Below are positions 55,082 through 63,272 of a stretch of 64,000 nt of DNA, piece after piece. Below the pieces are notes generated by a model. It was not told the DNA's origin, did no database searches, and was given only the letters and a program-made list of their open reading frames with translations. Origin of the DNA: Mycolicibacter sp. MU0102. Lineage in GTDB: Bacteria; Actinomycetota; Actinomycetes; Mycobacteriales; Mycobacteriaceae. The position numbers and the translations under genes are program-made. Where the stretch lies: assembly GCF_963378105.1 (NCBI RefSeq), contig NZ_OY726398.1, positions 2,480,001 to 2,544,000 of the forward strand, written 5' to 3'. Within the stretch, counting starts at the first letter, position 1; every line of letters begins with the position of its first letter.

Positions 55082-56013
55082 TCGCGGCCCAGATCCCGGT
55101 GCAGCACTCGCACCGACAGCTCGTCGTTGTCGTCTTGGGCATCCAACAGTTGCGCCAACGCCTCGGCGATGGCCACGCTGCGGTGCTTGCCGCCGGTGCA
55201 CCCGATGGCCAGCGTCATGTACCGCTTTCCCTCTCGCCGATAGCCGCTGACCACCAGGGCCAACAGCCGGTGGTAGCCGGCCAGGAACTCGTCGGCGCCG
55301 GGCTGGCTCAGCACGTAGTCGCGCACCGCCGGATGCTGCCCGGTGTGCGGGCGCAGTTCGTCGACCCAATGCGGGTTGGGCAGGAAGCGCACGTCCATGA
55401 CCATGTCGGCGTCCATCGGCAAGCCGTACTTGAAACCGAAGGACTCGACCGTGATGGACGTGGGAGCGATGACGGCGTCGCCGCCGAACATTTCCTCGAT
55501 ACTCTCCCGCAGCTCGCGCACGCTGAGCACCGAGGTATCGATGACGAGGTCGGCGACCGCGCGCACCGGCGCCAGCATGATCCGCTCGGCGGCGATGCCC
55601 TCGGTGAGGGTCTGCTGCCCCTGCAGGGGGTGGCTGCGACGGTTGTGCTCGTAACGCCGAATCAGTACGTCGTCGCTGGCCTCCATGAACAACACACGCG
55701 GGTTGATGCCACGCGTGGCCAATTCGGTGCGCACCGAGTCCAGATCGCCGGTGAAACCCGCCGAGCGCACATCCATCACGACCGCCAGCTGGGTGATCCG
55801 GGAACCGGCCGCCAGCCCCAGATCCACCATGCGGGTGATCAGGTCGGGTGGCAGGTTGTCGGCGACGTACCAGCCCAAGTCCTCCAGGACTTTCGCCGCG
55901 GTGCCGCGGCCCGCACCGGACAGCCCGGTAACCAGGACAACGTCGATACCGGCGCCGTCTCCGGGGCCGGCGACATCGCGCTCCCGTACGCCTTTCGGTG
56001 AGTCCGTGGTCAT
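55078..56013 (-). CDS. rapZ: RapZ-family nucleotide-binding protein, Rv1421 type
   Basis: 311 aa. P-loop GLSGAGRGTAAKVLEDLGWY has Arg where the family usually has Lys; the same is remembered for M. tuberculosis. C-terminal domain with FKYGLPMDADMVMDVRFLPN and IGCTGGKHRSVAIAE. In E. coli RapZ controls GlmS; here nucleotide binding and regulation are assumed only. Overlaps uvrC and yvcK by 4 bp each. Confidence 0.94.
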   Translation of the reverse strand: MTTDSPKGVRERDVAGPGDGAGIDVVLVTGLSGAGRGTAAKVLEDLGWYVADNLPPDLITRMVDLGLAAGSRITQLAVVMDVRSAGFTGDLDSVRTELATRGINPRVLFMEASDDVLIRRYEHNRRSHPLQGQQTLTEGIAAERIMLAPVRAVADLVIDTSVLSVRELRESIEEMFGGDAVIAPTSITVESFGFKYGLPMDADMVMDVRFLPNPHWVDELRPHTGQHPAVRDYVLSQPGADEFLAGYHRLLALVVSGYRREGKRYMTLAIGCTGGKHRSVAIAEALAQLLDAQDDNDELSVRVLHRDLGRE

Positions 56014-57968
56014 CCCGACATCCGTTGCTGTTCAGCGGCGCCCGCCGCGCCGTCGGCTCCCAGCGCCTCGAGGACGGCCGCGGCGGTCGCCGCGCCGATC
56101 CCCGGGATCGAGGTGAGCTCCTCGACGGTAGCCCCTTTCAGTCGTGCCACCGAACCGAAATGGGAGATCAACACCTTGCGTCGATGCTCGCCCAGCCCGG
56201 GCACCGCATCCAGCACCGACTCGGTCATCCGCTTGGACCGCTTACTTCGGTGGTAGGTGATCGCGAACCGGTGCGCCTCGTCCCTGATCCGCTGCAACAG
56301 GTAGAGCCCTTCGCTCTGCCGGGGCAGGATGATCGGGTCCGGCTCGGACGGCACCCACACCTCCTCCAGTCTTTTGGCCAGGCCGATGGTCGCGACGTCG
56401 GTGATGCCGAGCTCGGCCAGCACCGCCGCTGCGGCATTGACCTGCGGTGCACCGCCGTCCACCACGTAGAGGTTGGGTGGATAGGCGAACTTACGCGATT
56501 TTCCTTCGGGCGCCAGGACTTCGGCATCCAGGTGCCGACGGAACCGACGACGGGTCACTTCGGCGATCGAGGCCACATCGTCGGAGCGCCCCTCGCCGGC
56601 GGCCTCCCGAATCGCGAAATGACGGTAGTCCGACTTGCGGGGCAAGCCGTCCTCGAACACCACCAGCGACCCGACCACGTCGGTGCCCTGCACATGACTG
56701 ATGTCGACGCACTCAATGCGCAACGGAGCGTCGGACAGGCCCAGGGACTCCTGAATGTTCTGCAGCGCAGCGGATCTCGCCGTGAAATCCCCGGCTCGCT
56801 TCATCTTGTGTTGCTGCAGGGCATCTTTGGCATTGCGCTCAACCGTCTCGGCCAGCACCCGCTTATCGCCGCGCAGCGGCACCCGCAGGGAGACCCGTGA
56901 GCCCCGCAGCTCAGACAGCCAGCTGGTCAGCTCGTCGGCGTTGGCCGGCAGGCAGGGCACCAGCACCTCGCGCGGTACCGGGTTGGTCGGCTCGTCGGCC
57001 GCACCTTCCAATTCGGCCTGGTCCCCGTAGAACTGGGTGACGAACTGCTCAACCAGTTGCCCCAGGGAGCTGTCGGCATCGCCGGGGTCGCCGGGCTTCT
57101 CGACGATCCAACCGCGCTGCCCGCGCACCCGGCCACCGCGCACGTGAAACACCTGAACCGCCGCTTCCAGCTCGTCCTCGGCGAACGCCACCACATCGGC
57201 GTCGGTGCCGTCGCCGAGCACCACGGCCTGCTTCTCCAGGGCGCGTTTGAGGGCAGCGACGTCGTCGCGCAGACGTGCGGCGCGTTCGAAGTCGAGTTCG
57301 TCGGAGGCGGCCAGCATCTGCTGCTCGAGACTGCGGACCAGCCGGTCGGTCTTGCCTGCCAGGAAGTCGCAGAAGTCGTCCACGATCCGCCGGTGCTCCT
57401 GCGCGCTGACCCGGCCCACGCACGGCGCAGAGCACTTGCCGATGTAGCCGAGCAGGCAAGGCCGGCCGATCTGCTGGTGGCGCTTGAACACGCCCGCCGA
57501 ACAGGTGCGGGCCGGAAAGACCCGCAGCAGCAGGTCCAAGGTTTCGCGAATCGCCCAGGCATGGGAGTAGGGCCCGAAGTAGCGCACGCCCTTGCGGCGC
57601 GGCCCGCGGTAGACCATCAGCCGCGGGTACTCCTCGTTCAGCGTGACCGCCAACACGGGGTAGGTCTTGTCGTCGCGGTAGCGGACGTTGAACCGTGGGT
57701 CGAACTCCTTGATCCAGTTGTATTCGAGCTGGAGAGCCTCGACCTCGGTGCCCACCACCGTCCACTCCACCTTGGCGGCAGTGGTCACCATTTGGCGGGT
57801 CCGCGGGTGCAGGCCGGCGATGTCGGCGAAGTACGACGTCAGCCGTGATCGCAGGCTTTTCGCCTTGCCCACGTAGATGACCCGGCCGTGCGGGTCGACG
57901 AACCGGTAGACGCCGGGCGCGACGGGAATGGACCCGGGCGCCGGACGATAGGTCGCGGGGTCTGGCAC
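56010..57968 (-). CDS. uvrC: Excinuclease ABC subunit UvrC
   Basis: 652 aa. GIY-YIG nuclease domain (GVYRFVDPHGRVIYVGKAKS, residues about 20-45), Cys cluster CSAGVFKRHQQIGRPCLLGY with GKCSAPC, UVR helix (ELDFERAARLRDDVAALKRA), RNase-H-like nuclease (CVDISHVQGTDVVGS; YVVDGGAPQVNAA) and C-terminal HhH (VPGLGEHRRKVL; IPGIGAATAAAVLEAL). A longer frame is open, but the GTG at 57968 gives the known start and has a TAGCCT -10 hexamer seven bases before it. Confidence 0.97.
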   Translation of the reverse strand: MPDPATYRPAPGSIPVAPGVYRFVDPHGRVIYVGKAKSLRSRLTSYFADIAGLHPRTRQMVTTAAKVEWTVVGTEVEALQLEYNWIKEFDPRFNVRYRDDKTYPVLAVTLNEEYPRLMVYRGPRRKGVRYFGPYSHAWAIRETLDLLLRVFPARTCSAGVFKRHQQIGRPCLLGYIGKCSAPCVGRVSAQEHRRIVDDFCDFLAGKTDRLVRSLEQQMLAASDELDFERAARLRDDVAALKRALEKQAVVLGDGTDADVVAFAEDELEAAVQVFHVRGGRVRGQRGWIVEKPGDPGDADSSLGQLVEQFVTQFYGDQAELEGAADEPTNPVPREVLVPCLPANADELTSWLSELRGSRVSLRVPLRGDKRVLAETVERNAKDALQQHKMKRAGDFTARSAALQNIQESLGLSDAPLRIECVDISHVQGTDVVGSLVVFEDGLPRKSDYRHFAIREAAGEGRSDDVASIAEVTRRRFRRHLDAEVLAPEGKSRKFAYPPNLYVVDGGAPQVNAAAAVLAELGITDVATIGLAKRLEEVWVPSEPDPIILPRQSEGLYLLQRIRDEAHRFAITYHRSKRSKRMTESVLDAVPGLGEHRRKVLISHFGSVARLKGATVEELTSIPGIGAATAAAVLEALGADGAAGAAEQQRMSG

Positions 57969-57975
57969 GACTACA

Positions 57976-57981
57976 AGGCTA
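57976..57981 (-). promoter_or_regulatory. -10 hexamer of uvrC (leaderless)
   Basis: TAGCCT on the minus strand ends seven bases before the GTG at 57968 and overlaps the stop codon (57979-57981) of the PH-domain gene. A separate leaderless uvrC promoter inside an otherwise tight gene run. Confidence 0.5.
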
Positions 57982-58452
57982 ACCGGCGGGCGGTGGGGCA
58001 GGCCGGTAGCGCGCGACCAGGGCCCGCAGCTGCCGCATGGCCTGTACCGCGTGCTCTTTATCGGCGGATTGGATGGCCACCAACGGAATGTATTCGTCGT
58101 CGGGCAACTCCAGCCGGGCCCAGCGCTTGCCCGGCGGGAAGGACACGCCGACAACGTCGGACCAGGGAATCAACCGGTCTGAAAGCGCATTGCGGACCGA
58201 TACCCCGGACTCGCCCGCCCGCACGCGGGCCCGCGTCAACAGCAGCAGCGCGCCGGCCACGATCAGGCCCAGCACCACGACCGCCACCCGGTCATAGGTA
58301 CGGAAGATCACGCCGCTGGCGCGGATGGTCAGCAACACACTCACCACGACGTGGATGGTCACAATCAGGATGGCAACGATCCATACGCCAAGGCGCATCA
58401 ACCGCGGACGTACCTGAAGATCCCAGCGCGGGGATCCGGCTGGGGACGTCAC
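57979..58452 (-). CDS. PH-domain membrane protein, Rv1417 type
   Basis: 157 aa. Two transmembrane helices (about 21-42 and 56-73) then a bacterial PH domain (RVRAGESGVSVRNALSDRLI, PWSDVVGVSFPPGKRWARLE). Pro-rich end. Start overlaps the ribH stop by 4 bp, so co-expressed with riboflavin genes; function unknown. Confidence 0.9.
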   Translation of the reverse strand: MTSPAGSPRWDLQVRPRLMRLGVWIVAILIVTIHVVVSVLLTIRASGVIFRTYDRVAVVVLGLIVAGALLLLTRARVRAGESGVSVRNALSDRLIPWSDVVGVSFPPGKRWARLELPDDEYIPLVAIQSADKEHAVQAMRQLRALVARYRPAPPPAG

Positions 58453-58931
58453 AGTGCGGCGCGAAGCTCGCGCAGGGTCAGCGCCGTACTGAGTGCCGCG
58501 GCAGCTGCCTGAGCACCCTTGTCTTCGGTCGAATCGGCCAGTCCAGCACGGTCCAGCGCCTGCGCCTCATCGTTGACGGTGAGCACGCCGTTGGCCACCG
58601 GCGTCGCCGCGTCCAGCGAGACCCGGGTCAGACCCTGAGTCACTGCGTCACACACATAGTCGAAATGCGGTGTCGCACCGCGGATCACGACCCCCAGCGC
58701 AACGACAGCGTCATGGTTGCGGGCGACTTCCTGCGCAACCACCGGGATCTCGATCGCCCCGAGCACCCGCACCACCGTCGGCTCGGCGATGCCTGCGTCG
58801 GCGGCAACCTTGCGGGCTCCGGCCAGCAGGGCATCACAGATGCGGGTGTGCCAGGTGCTGGCCACGATCGCCAGACGCACATCAGAGGCGTCGAGCGCCG
58901 GCATGTCCGGCACTCCTGCAGCTGGACTCAT
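58449..58931 (-). CDS. ribH: 6,7-dimethyl-8-ribityllumazine synthase
   Basis: 160 aa. LAIVASTWHTRICDALLAGA, VALGVVIRGATPHFDYVCDA and PVANGVLTVNDEAQALDRAG include the substrate loop and catalytic His (PHFDYV). Penultimate step of riboflavin synthesis. Starts at the base next to the ribBA stop. Confidence 0.97.
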   Translation of the reverse strand: MSPAAGVPDMPALDASDVRLAIVASTWHTRICDALLAGARKVAADAGIAEPTVVRVLGAIEIPVVAQEVARNHDAVVALGVVIRGATPHFDYVCDAVTQGLTRVSLDAATPVANGVLTVNDEAQALDRAGLADSTEDKGAQAAAAALSTALTLRELRAAL

Positions 58932-60209
58932 CTACAGCGCCCCGCCGAATTCGTCCGGCAGCTGCGCAGAGTCGTCGTAGTCCTCCAAGCCGGTCAGTTC
59001 ATGGCCCATCCGGTCACGCTTGGTCAACAGGTAGCGGATGTTCTCCGAGTTGGCCCGCACCGGCAGCGGCACCCGCTCGATGATGTGCAGCCCGTAGCCG
59101 TCCAGCCCGACACGCTTGGCCGGGTTGTTGGTGAGCAGCCGCATCGAACGGACACCGAGGTCCGTGAGGATCTGCGCCCCGATTCCGTAGTCGCGGGCGT
59201 CGGCCGGCAAGCCCAGTTTGAGGTTGGCGTCAACGGTGTCGTCGCCGGCGTCCTGCAGCTGGTAGGCCTGCAGTTTGTGCAGCAGCCCGATGCCGCGGCC
59301 CTCGTGGCCACGCATGTAGAGCACGACCCCGCGGCCCTCCTGCGCGACCATCGCCAGTGCCGCGTCCAGCTGCGGGCCACAGTCACAGCGCCGCGAGCCG
59401 AAAACATCGCCGGTCAGGCACTCCGAGTGCACGCGAACGAGCACGTCGTCGCCGTCGTTGTTCGGCCCGGCGATCTCGCCGCGGACCAGCGCGACATGCT
59501 CGACGTCCTCGTAGATGCTGGTGTAGCCGACCGCCCGGAACTCGCCGTGACGGGTCGGGATGCGGGCTTCAGCGACCCGTTCGATGTGCTTTTCGTGCTT
59601 GCGCCGCCACTCGATCATGTCGGCGATGGAGATCAGGGCCAGGCCATGCTCGTCGGCGAAGACTCGCAGCTCTTCGGTCTGGGCCATCGCGCCCTCGTCC
59701 TTTTGGCTGACGATCTCGCAGATCGCGCCGGCGGGCTGCAGGCCGGCCATCCGGGCCAGGTCGACCGCGGCTTCGGTGTGGCCCGGCCGGCGCAGCACCC
59801 CGCCGTCCTTGGCACGCAACGGCACCACGTGGCCGGGGCGGGTGAAGTCGTCGGCGACACTGCCCGGGTCAGCCAGCAGACGCATCGTGGTGGCCCGATC
59901 GGAAGCCGAAATCCCGGTTCCGACATTGTTTTTCGCGTCGACGGTGACGGTGTAGGCGGTGCCATGCTTGTCCTGATTCACCGCATACATCGGCAGCAGA
60001 CCCAGCCGGTCGCAGATGGCGCCGTCCAGGGGGACGCACAGATAGCCAGAGGTATAGCGGACCATGAACGCCACCAACTCGGGGGTGGCCTTCTCGGCGG
60101 CGAAGATCAGATCGCCTTCATTCTCGCGGTCTTCGTCGTCGATGACGACGACGGCCTTGCCGGCCGCGATGTCGGCAACCGCCCGCTCGACGGTGTCCAA
60201 CTTCGTCAT
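58932..60209 (-). CDS. ribBA: Bifunctional DHBP synthase/GTP cyclohydrolase II
   Basis: 425 aa, exactly the length of M. tuberculosis RibA2. N-terminal RibB domain (DDEDRENEGDLIFAAEKATP; RPGHTEAAVDLARMAG) and C-terminal RibA domain with zinc ligands CLTGDVFGSRRCDCG and RGHEGRGIGLLHKLQAYQLQ. Feeds both branches into riboflavin. The frame is open to 60278, but the ATG at 60209 gives the conserved MTKLDTVERAVADIAAG. Confidence 0.96.
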   Translation of the reverse strand: MTKLDTVERAVADIAAGKAVVVIDDEDRENEGDLIFAAEKATPELVAFMVRYTSGYLCVPLDGAICDRLGLLPMYAVNQDKHGTAYTVTVDAKNNVGTGISASDRATTMRLLADPGSVADDFTRPGHVVPLRAKDGGVLRRPGHTEAAVDLARMAGLQPAGAICEIVSQKDEGAMAQTEELRVFADEHGLALISIADMIEWRRKHEKHIERVAEARIPTRHGEFRAVGYTSIYEDVEHVALVRGEIAGPNNDGDDVLVRVHSECLTGDVFGSRRCDCGPQLDAALAMVAQEGRGVVLYMRGHEGRGIGLLHKLQAYQLQDAGDDTVDANLKLGLPADARDYGIGAQILTDLGVRSMRLLTNNPAKRVGLDGYGLHIIERVPLPVRANSENIRYLLTKRDRMGHELTGLEDYDDSAQLPDEFGGAL

Positions 60210-60305
60210 CTGTGCCACCTTGGTTTCGCCGTCGGAAAGCGCCCCGTCGGCGCAACCCGCCCATCCAGTATGAACCACCCCGGACCCAGGGTTTGCCCCG
60301 TGGAC

Positions 60306-60914
60306 TCATTCCGTGGGCTTTGTCACCAGTCTCTCGACGTACTTGGCGATCACGTCCACCTCGAGATTCACCACCGTGCCGACCGGCGCCCGGCCCAGCG
60401 TGGTCAGTTCCAAGGTGGTCGGAATCAGCGAGACTTCAAAGAAGTCATCAGGGTCGGCACCCAGTCCGGAGACCGTCAGCGAGGTTCCGTCGACGGTGAT
60501 CGAGCCCTTTTCCACCACGTAGCGCGCCAGCGACGCCGGCAGCCCGATCCGCACCACTTCCCAGTGCTGCCCGGGGGTGCGGGACAGGACCTGCCCGGTG
60601 CCGTCGACGTGGCCCTGCACGATGTGGCCGCCCAGCCGGCTGTTCAGAGCGGCCGCACGTTCCAGGTTCACCGGGCTTCCGACCTGCAACGATCCCAGGC
60701 TGGATCGCTCCAGCGTCTCGCGCATCACGTCGGCGCTGAACCGGCCGCCGGCCTGCACATCGACGACGGTGAGGCACACGCCATTGACGGCGATCGAGTC
60801 GCCGTGGCGGGCGTCGGAGGTGACGGTGGGGCCACAGATGACCAGGCGCGCAGCGTCGGCGAGGTCCTCGCGGCCGACCAGCTCGCCCAGCTCCTCGACG
60901 ATTCCGGTGAACAT
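60306..60914 (-). CDS. ribE: Riboflavin synthase alpha subunit
   Basis: 202 aa with the two lumazine-binding repeats: MFTGIVEELG ... GDSIAVNGVCLTVVD and GGHIVQGHVDGTG ... GSITVDGTSLTVSGLG. Dismutates lumazine to riboflavin. Called ribC in M. tuberculosis. The ATG at 60914 starts the canonical MFTGIVEE and has a -10 hexamer six bases upstream, leaving no room for an FMN riboswitch leader. 96 bp upstream of ribBA. Confidence 0.96.
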   Translation of the reverse strand: MFTGIVEELGELVGREDLADAARLVICGPTVTSDARHGDSIAVNGVCLTVVDVQAGGRFSADVMRETLERSSLGSLQVGSPVNLERAAALNSRLGGHIVQGHVDGTGQVLSRTPGQHWEVVRIGLPASLARYVVEKGSITVDGTSLTVSGLGADPDDFFEVSLIPTTLELTTLGRAPVGTVVNLEVDVIAKYVERLVTKPTE

Positions 60915-60920
60915 CACAAC

Positions 60921-60926
60921 AGGCTA
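60921..60926 (-). promoter_or_regulatory. -10 hexamer of ribE (leaderless)
   Basis: TAGCCT on the minus strand ends six bases before the ATG at 60914; identical hexamer to that of uvrC. Confidence 0.58.
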
Positions 60927-60972
60927 GCGACGATCACCAGCGCGACGAAGTCGGGCGCAGTGGGTCGTCGCC
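60924..60972. repeat. Composite hairpin element in the ribE-lprG gap
   Basis: Arms GCGACGA (60927-60933) and TCGTCGC (60965-60971) are perfect, with centre AGCGCGACGAAGTCGGGCG. Shares layout and most of its centre with the element at 49687-49735. Lies between two divergent leaderless promoters and touches the ribE -10 hexamer. Confidence 0.5.
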
Positions 60973-61017
60973 ATGAGGCAAAGTCCCTGCTGCCCTACCT
61001 CGACCGGGCGGCCTCTA

Positions 61018-61023
61018 TACGAT
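61018..61023 (+). promoter_or_regulatory. -10 hexamer of lprG (leaderless)
   Basis: TACGAT ends seven bases before the ATG at 61031. It covers the alternative ATG at 61022, which argues against that start. Confidence 0.55.
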
Positions 61024-61030
61024 GTCCCCC

Positions 61031-61720
61031 ATGCGCAGACTTCTCATCGCCCTGGCCACCGCGACCACTGCCGCCGCGCTGTTCGCGGGCTGTTCGTCCA
61101 AGGATGCCGGCGGACCGTTGCCGGACGCGACGACGCTGGTCAAGGAATCGGCCACCACCACCGCCAACCTCAAGAGCGCGCACCTGGCGCTCTCGGTGAC
61201 CGGTCAGATCAAGAGCCTGCCGGTCAAGACCCTTGAGGGTGACCTGACCACCCAGCCGACCACCGCGGCCAAGGGCAGCGCGAAGATCCTGATGCTGGGC
61301 TCGGAGGTCGACGCCAAGTTCGTCGTGATCGATGGCGACCTCTACGCGGCGATCACCGGTGATGACTACGACAACTTCGGCTCCGCGGACAAGATCTACG
61401 ACGTGGCCGCGATCCTGAGCCCGGAGAAGGGCCTGGCCAACATGCTGGCCAACCTGGCCGACGCGAAGTCCGCCGGTCGCGACACCATCAACGGCCAGAA
61501 GGCCGTCCGGGTCACCGGCAATGCGCCCGCCGACGCGGTGAACGCCCTGGCGCCGCAGCTGAAGGCCACCGCGCCGACGCCGGCCACGGTCTGGATCTCC
61601 GAGGATGATGACCACCAGCTGGTGCAGGCCCAGCTCAACCCCAGCGCGGGTAACTCCATCCAGATGACCCTGTCGAAGTGGAACGCACCGGTCACGATTG
61701 AGAAGCCGGCGGGAGCGTAA
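61031..61720 (+). CDS. lprG: Lipoprotein LprG
   Basis: 229 aa from the ATG at 61031. Short signal peptide with lipobox LFAGC (Cys21). LppX/LprAFG fold: LVKESATTTANLKSAHLALS, GRDTINGQKAVRVTG and HQLVQAQLNPSAGNSIQMTL. Binds and helps surface-localise triacylated glycolipids and LAM, working with the P55 transporter. One-base overlap (TAATG) with P55. Confidence 0.94.
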   Translation: MRRLLIALATATTAAALFAGCSSKDAGGPLPDATTLVKESATTTANLKSAHLALSVTGQIKSLPVKTLEGDLTTQPTTAAKGSAKILMLGSEVDAKFVVIDGDLYAAITGDDYDNFGSADKIYDVAAILSPEKGLANMLANLADAKSAGRDTINGQKAVRVTGNAPADAVNALAPQLKATAPTPATVWISEDDDHQLVQAQLNPSAGNSIQMTLSKWNAPVTIEKPAGA

Positions 61721-63258
61721 TGCGGGTCAACCGCACGCTCGCGATCAGCGCAGGTAGCCTCGCCGTCCTGCTGGGTGCCCTCGACACCTATGTCGTGGTC
61801 ACGATCATGCGCGACATCATGGCGCCGCAACCGGCGGGTGTCGGCATCCCGATCAACAAGGTTCAGCAACTGACCCCGATCATCACCTGCTACCTGCTCG
61901 GCTACATCGCTGCGATGCCGCTGTTGGGCCGTGCGTCCGACCGGTTCGGCCGCAAACTGCTGCTGCAGGTCAGCCTGGCCACATTCGCCATCGGATCGGT
62001 GGTGACGGCACTGTCGACCGACCTGTCGATGCTGGTGATCGGCCGCACCATCCAGGGCGTGGCGGCCGGGGCGCTGTTGCCGGTGACGTTCGCCCTCGGC
62101 GCTGACCTGTGGGCACAACGCCGCCGGTCGGCGGTGTTGGGCTGGATCGCCGGCGCCCAGGAACTGGGCAGTGTGCTGGGTCCGCTGTACGGCATCTTCA
62201 TCGTCTGGGCGCTGACCAGCTGGCGAGACGTGTTCTGGATCAACGTGCCGCTGACCGTGCTGGCCATGGTGTTGATCCACTTCAGTCTCCCCCCGCAATC
62301 CACCGACGGCCCCCGGGAGCGAGTCGATGTGGTCGGCGGGCTGCTGCTGGCGGTGATCCTGGGCCTGCTGACGATCGGCCTATACAACCCCGACCCCAGT
62401 GCCAAGCAGGCGCTTCCCGACCACGGCGCGGCGTACCTGTTGTTTGCGGCGATCGCGCTCGTGGCTTTCGTGGTCTGGGAGATCAAGTCGCCGACGAAGC
62501 TGCTCGACCCGGCCGGCGCCCGGATGGGCCCGTTTCTGGCCGCCTTGGGCTCCTCACTCTGCGCCGGCGCCGCACTGATGGTCACCCTGGTCGACGTCGA
62601 ACTGTTCGGCCAGGGCGTGCTCGGCAAGACCCAGAACGAGGCGGCGATGCTGCTGCTGTGGTTCCTGGCCGCGCTGCCCATCGGCGCCGTGGTGGGCGGC
62701 GCGATAGCCACCGCGGTCGGTGACCGGCTGGTGACATTCGTCGGGCTGCTCATCGCCGCCGGGGGCTACTGGCTGATCTCGAAGTGGCCGGTGGACCTGG
62801 CGGCCTACCACCACGATGTCCTCGGCCTGAGCCTTCCTGCGGCACACACCGATCAGGTGCTGGCCGGTTTCGGTTTGGGCCTGGTGATCGGCCCGCTGAC
62901 CTCAGCGGTGATGCGCGTGGTGCCGCCGCGGGAGCACGGTATCGCCGCGGCGGGTGTGGTGGTGGCCCGGATGACGGGGATGCTGATCGGCATGGCCGCG
63001 CTGTCGGCGTGGGGCCTGTACCGGTTCAACCAGATTCTGGCCGGCCTGCCCAAGATGCCCGGCGGCAGCCTGGCCGAGAAAATGGCCGCAACCGCGGCCA
63101 ACTCCAAGCTGGCCTTCGCCATGATGTACGGCGAGATCTTCGCGATCACCGCCATCATCTGTGTGGTCGGCGCGGTGCTCGGACTGTTCATCGGCAGCAA
63201 CGACGTGCACGCCGAGGATCCGGAAGTGCCCGAGCCGGAGGCTGCCATCTCGCGGTGA
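61720..63258 (+). CDS. MFS transporter P55
   Basis: 512 aa, about 14 transmembrane helices, DHA2-like. Motif A GRASDRFGRKLLLQ in loop 2-3 and LGALDTYVVVTIMRDI in helix 1. Exports lipids and affects drug susceptibility together with LprG. Rv1410c homologue; coupled start with lprG. Confidence 0.95.
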   Translation: MRVNRTLAISAGSLAVLLGALDTYVVVTIMRDIMAPQPAGVGIPINKVQQLTPIITCYLLGYIAAMPLLGRASDRFGRKLLLQVSLATFAIGSVVTALSTDLSMLVIGRTIQGVAAGALLPVTFALGADLWAQRRRSAVLGWIAGAQELGSVLGPLYGIFIVWALTSWRDVFWINVPLTVLAMVLIHFSLPPQSTDGPRERVDVVGGLLLAVILGLLTIGLYNPDPSAKQALPDHGAAYLLFAAIALVAFVVWEIKSPTKLLDPAGARMGPFLAALGSSLCAGAALMVTLVDVELFGQGVLGKTQNEAAMLLLWFLAALPIGAVVGGAIATAVGDRLVTFVGLLIAAGGYWLISKWPVDLAAYHHDVLGLSLPAAHTDQVLAGFGLGLVIGPLTSAVMRVVPPREHGIAAAGVVVARMTGMLIGMAALSAWGLYRFNQILAGLPKMPGGSLAEKMAATAANSKLAFAMMYGEIFAITAIICVVGAVLGLFIGSNDVHAEDPEVPEPEAAISR

Positions 63259-63272
63259 GCGGGGCCCACCGC
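63252..63272. terminator. Hairpin between convergent P55 and ribD stops
   Basis: GCGGTG (63252-63257) and CACCGC (63267-63272) form a 6-bp stem bridging the 13-bp gap between the two stop codons. Possible bidirectional terminator. Confidence 0.4.

Noticed and set aside
60915..61021. FMN riboswitch before ribE
   Set aside because: The -10 hexamer is six bases from the ATG, so there is no transcribed leader, and the gap lacks RFN-like conserved blocks.
57888..61199. A 1103-codon open frame on the plus strand
   Set aside because: Runs antisense through uvrC, ribH, ribBA and ribE, all of which are clear conserved genes; a GC-rich shadow.
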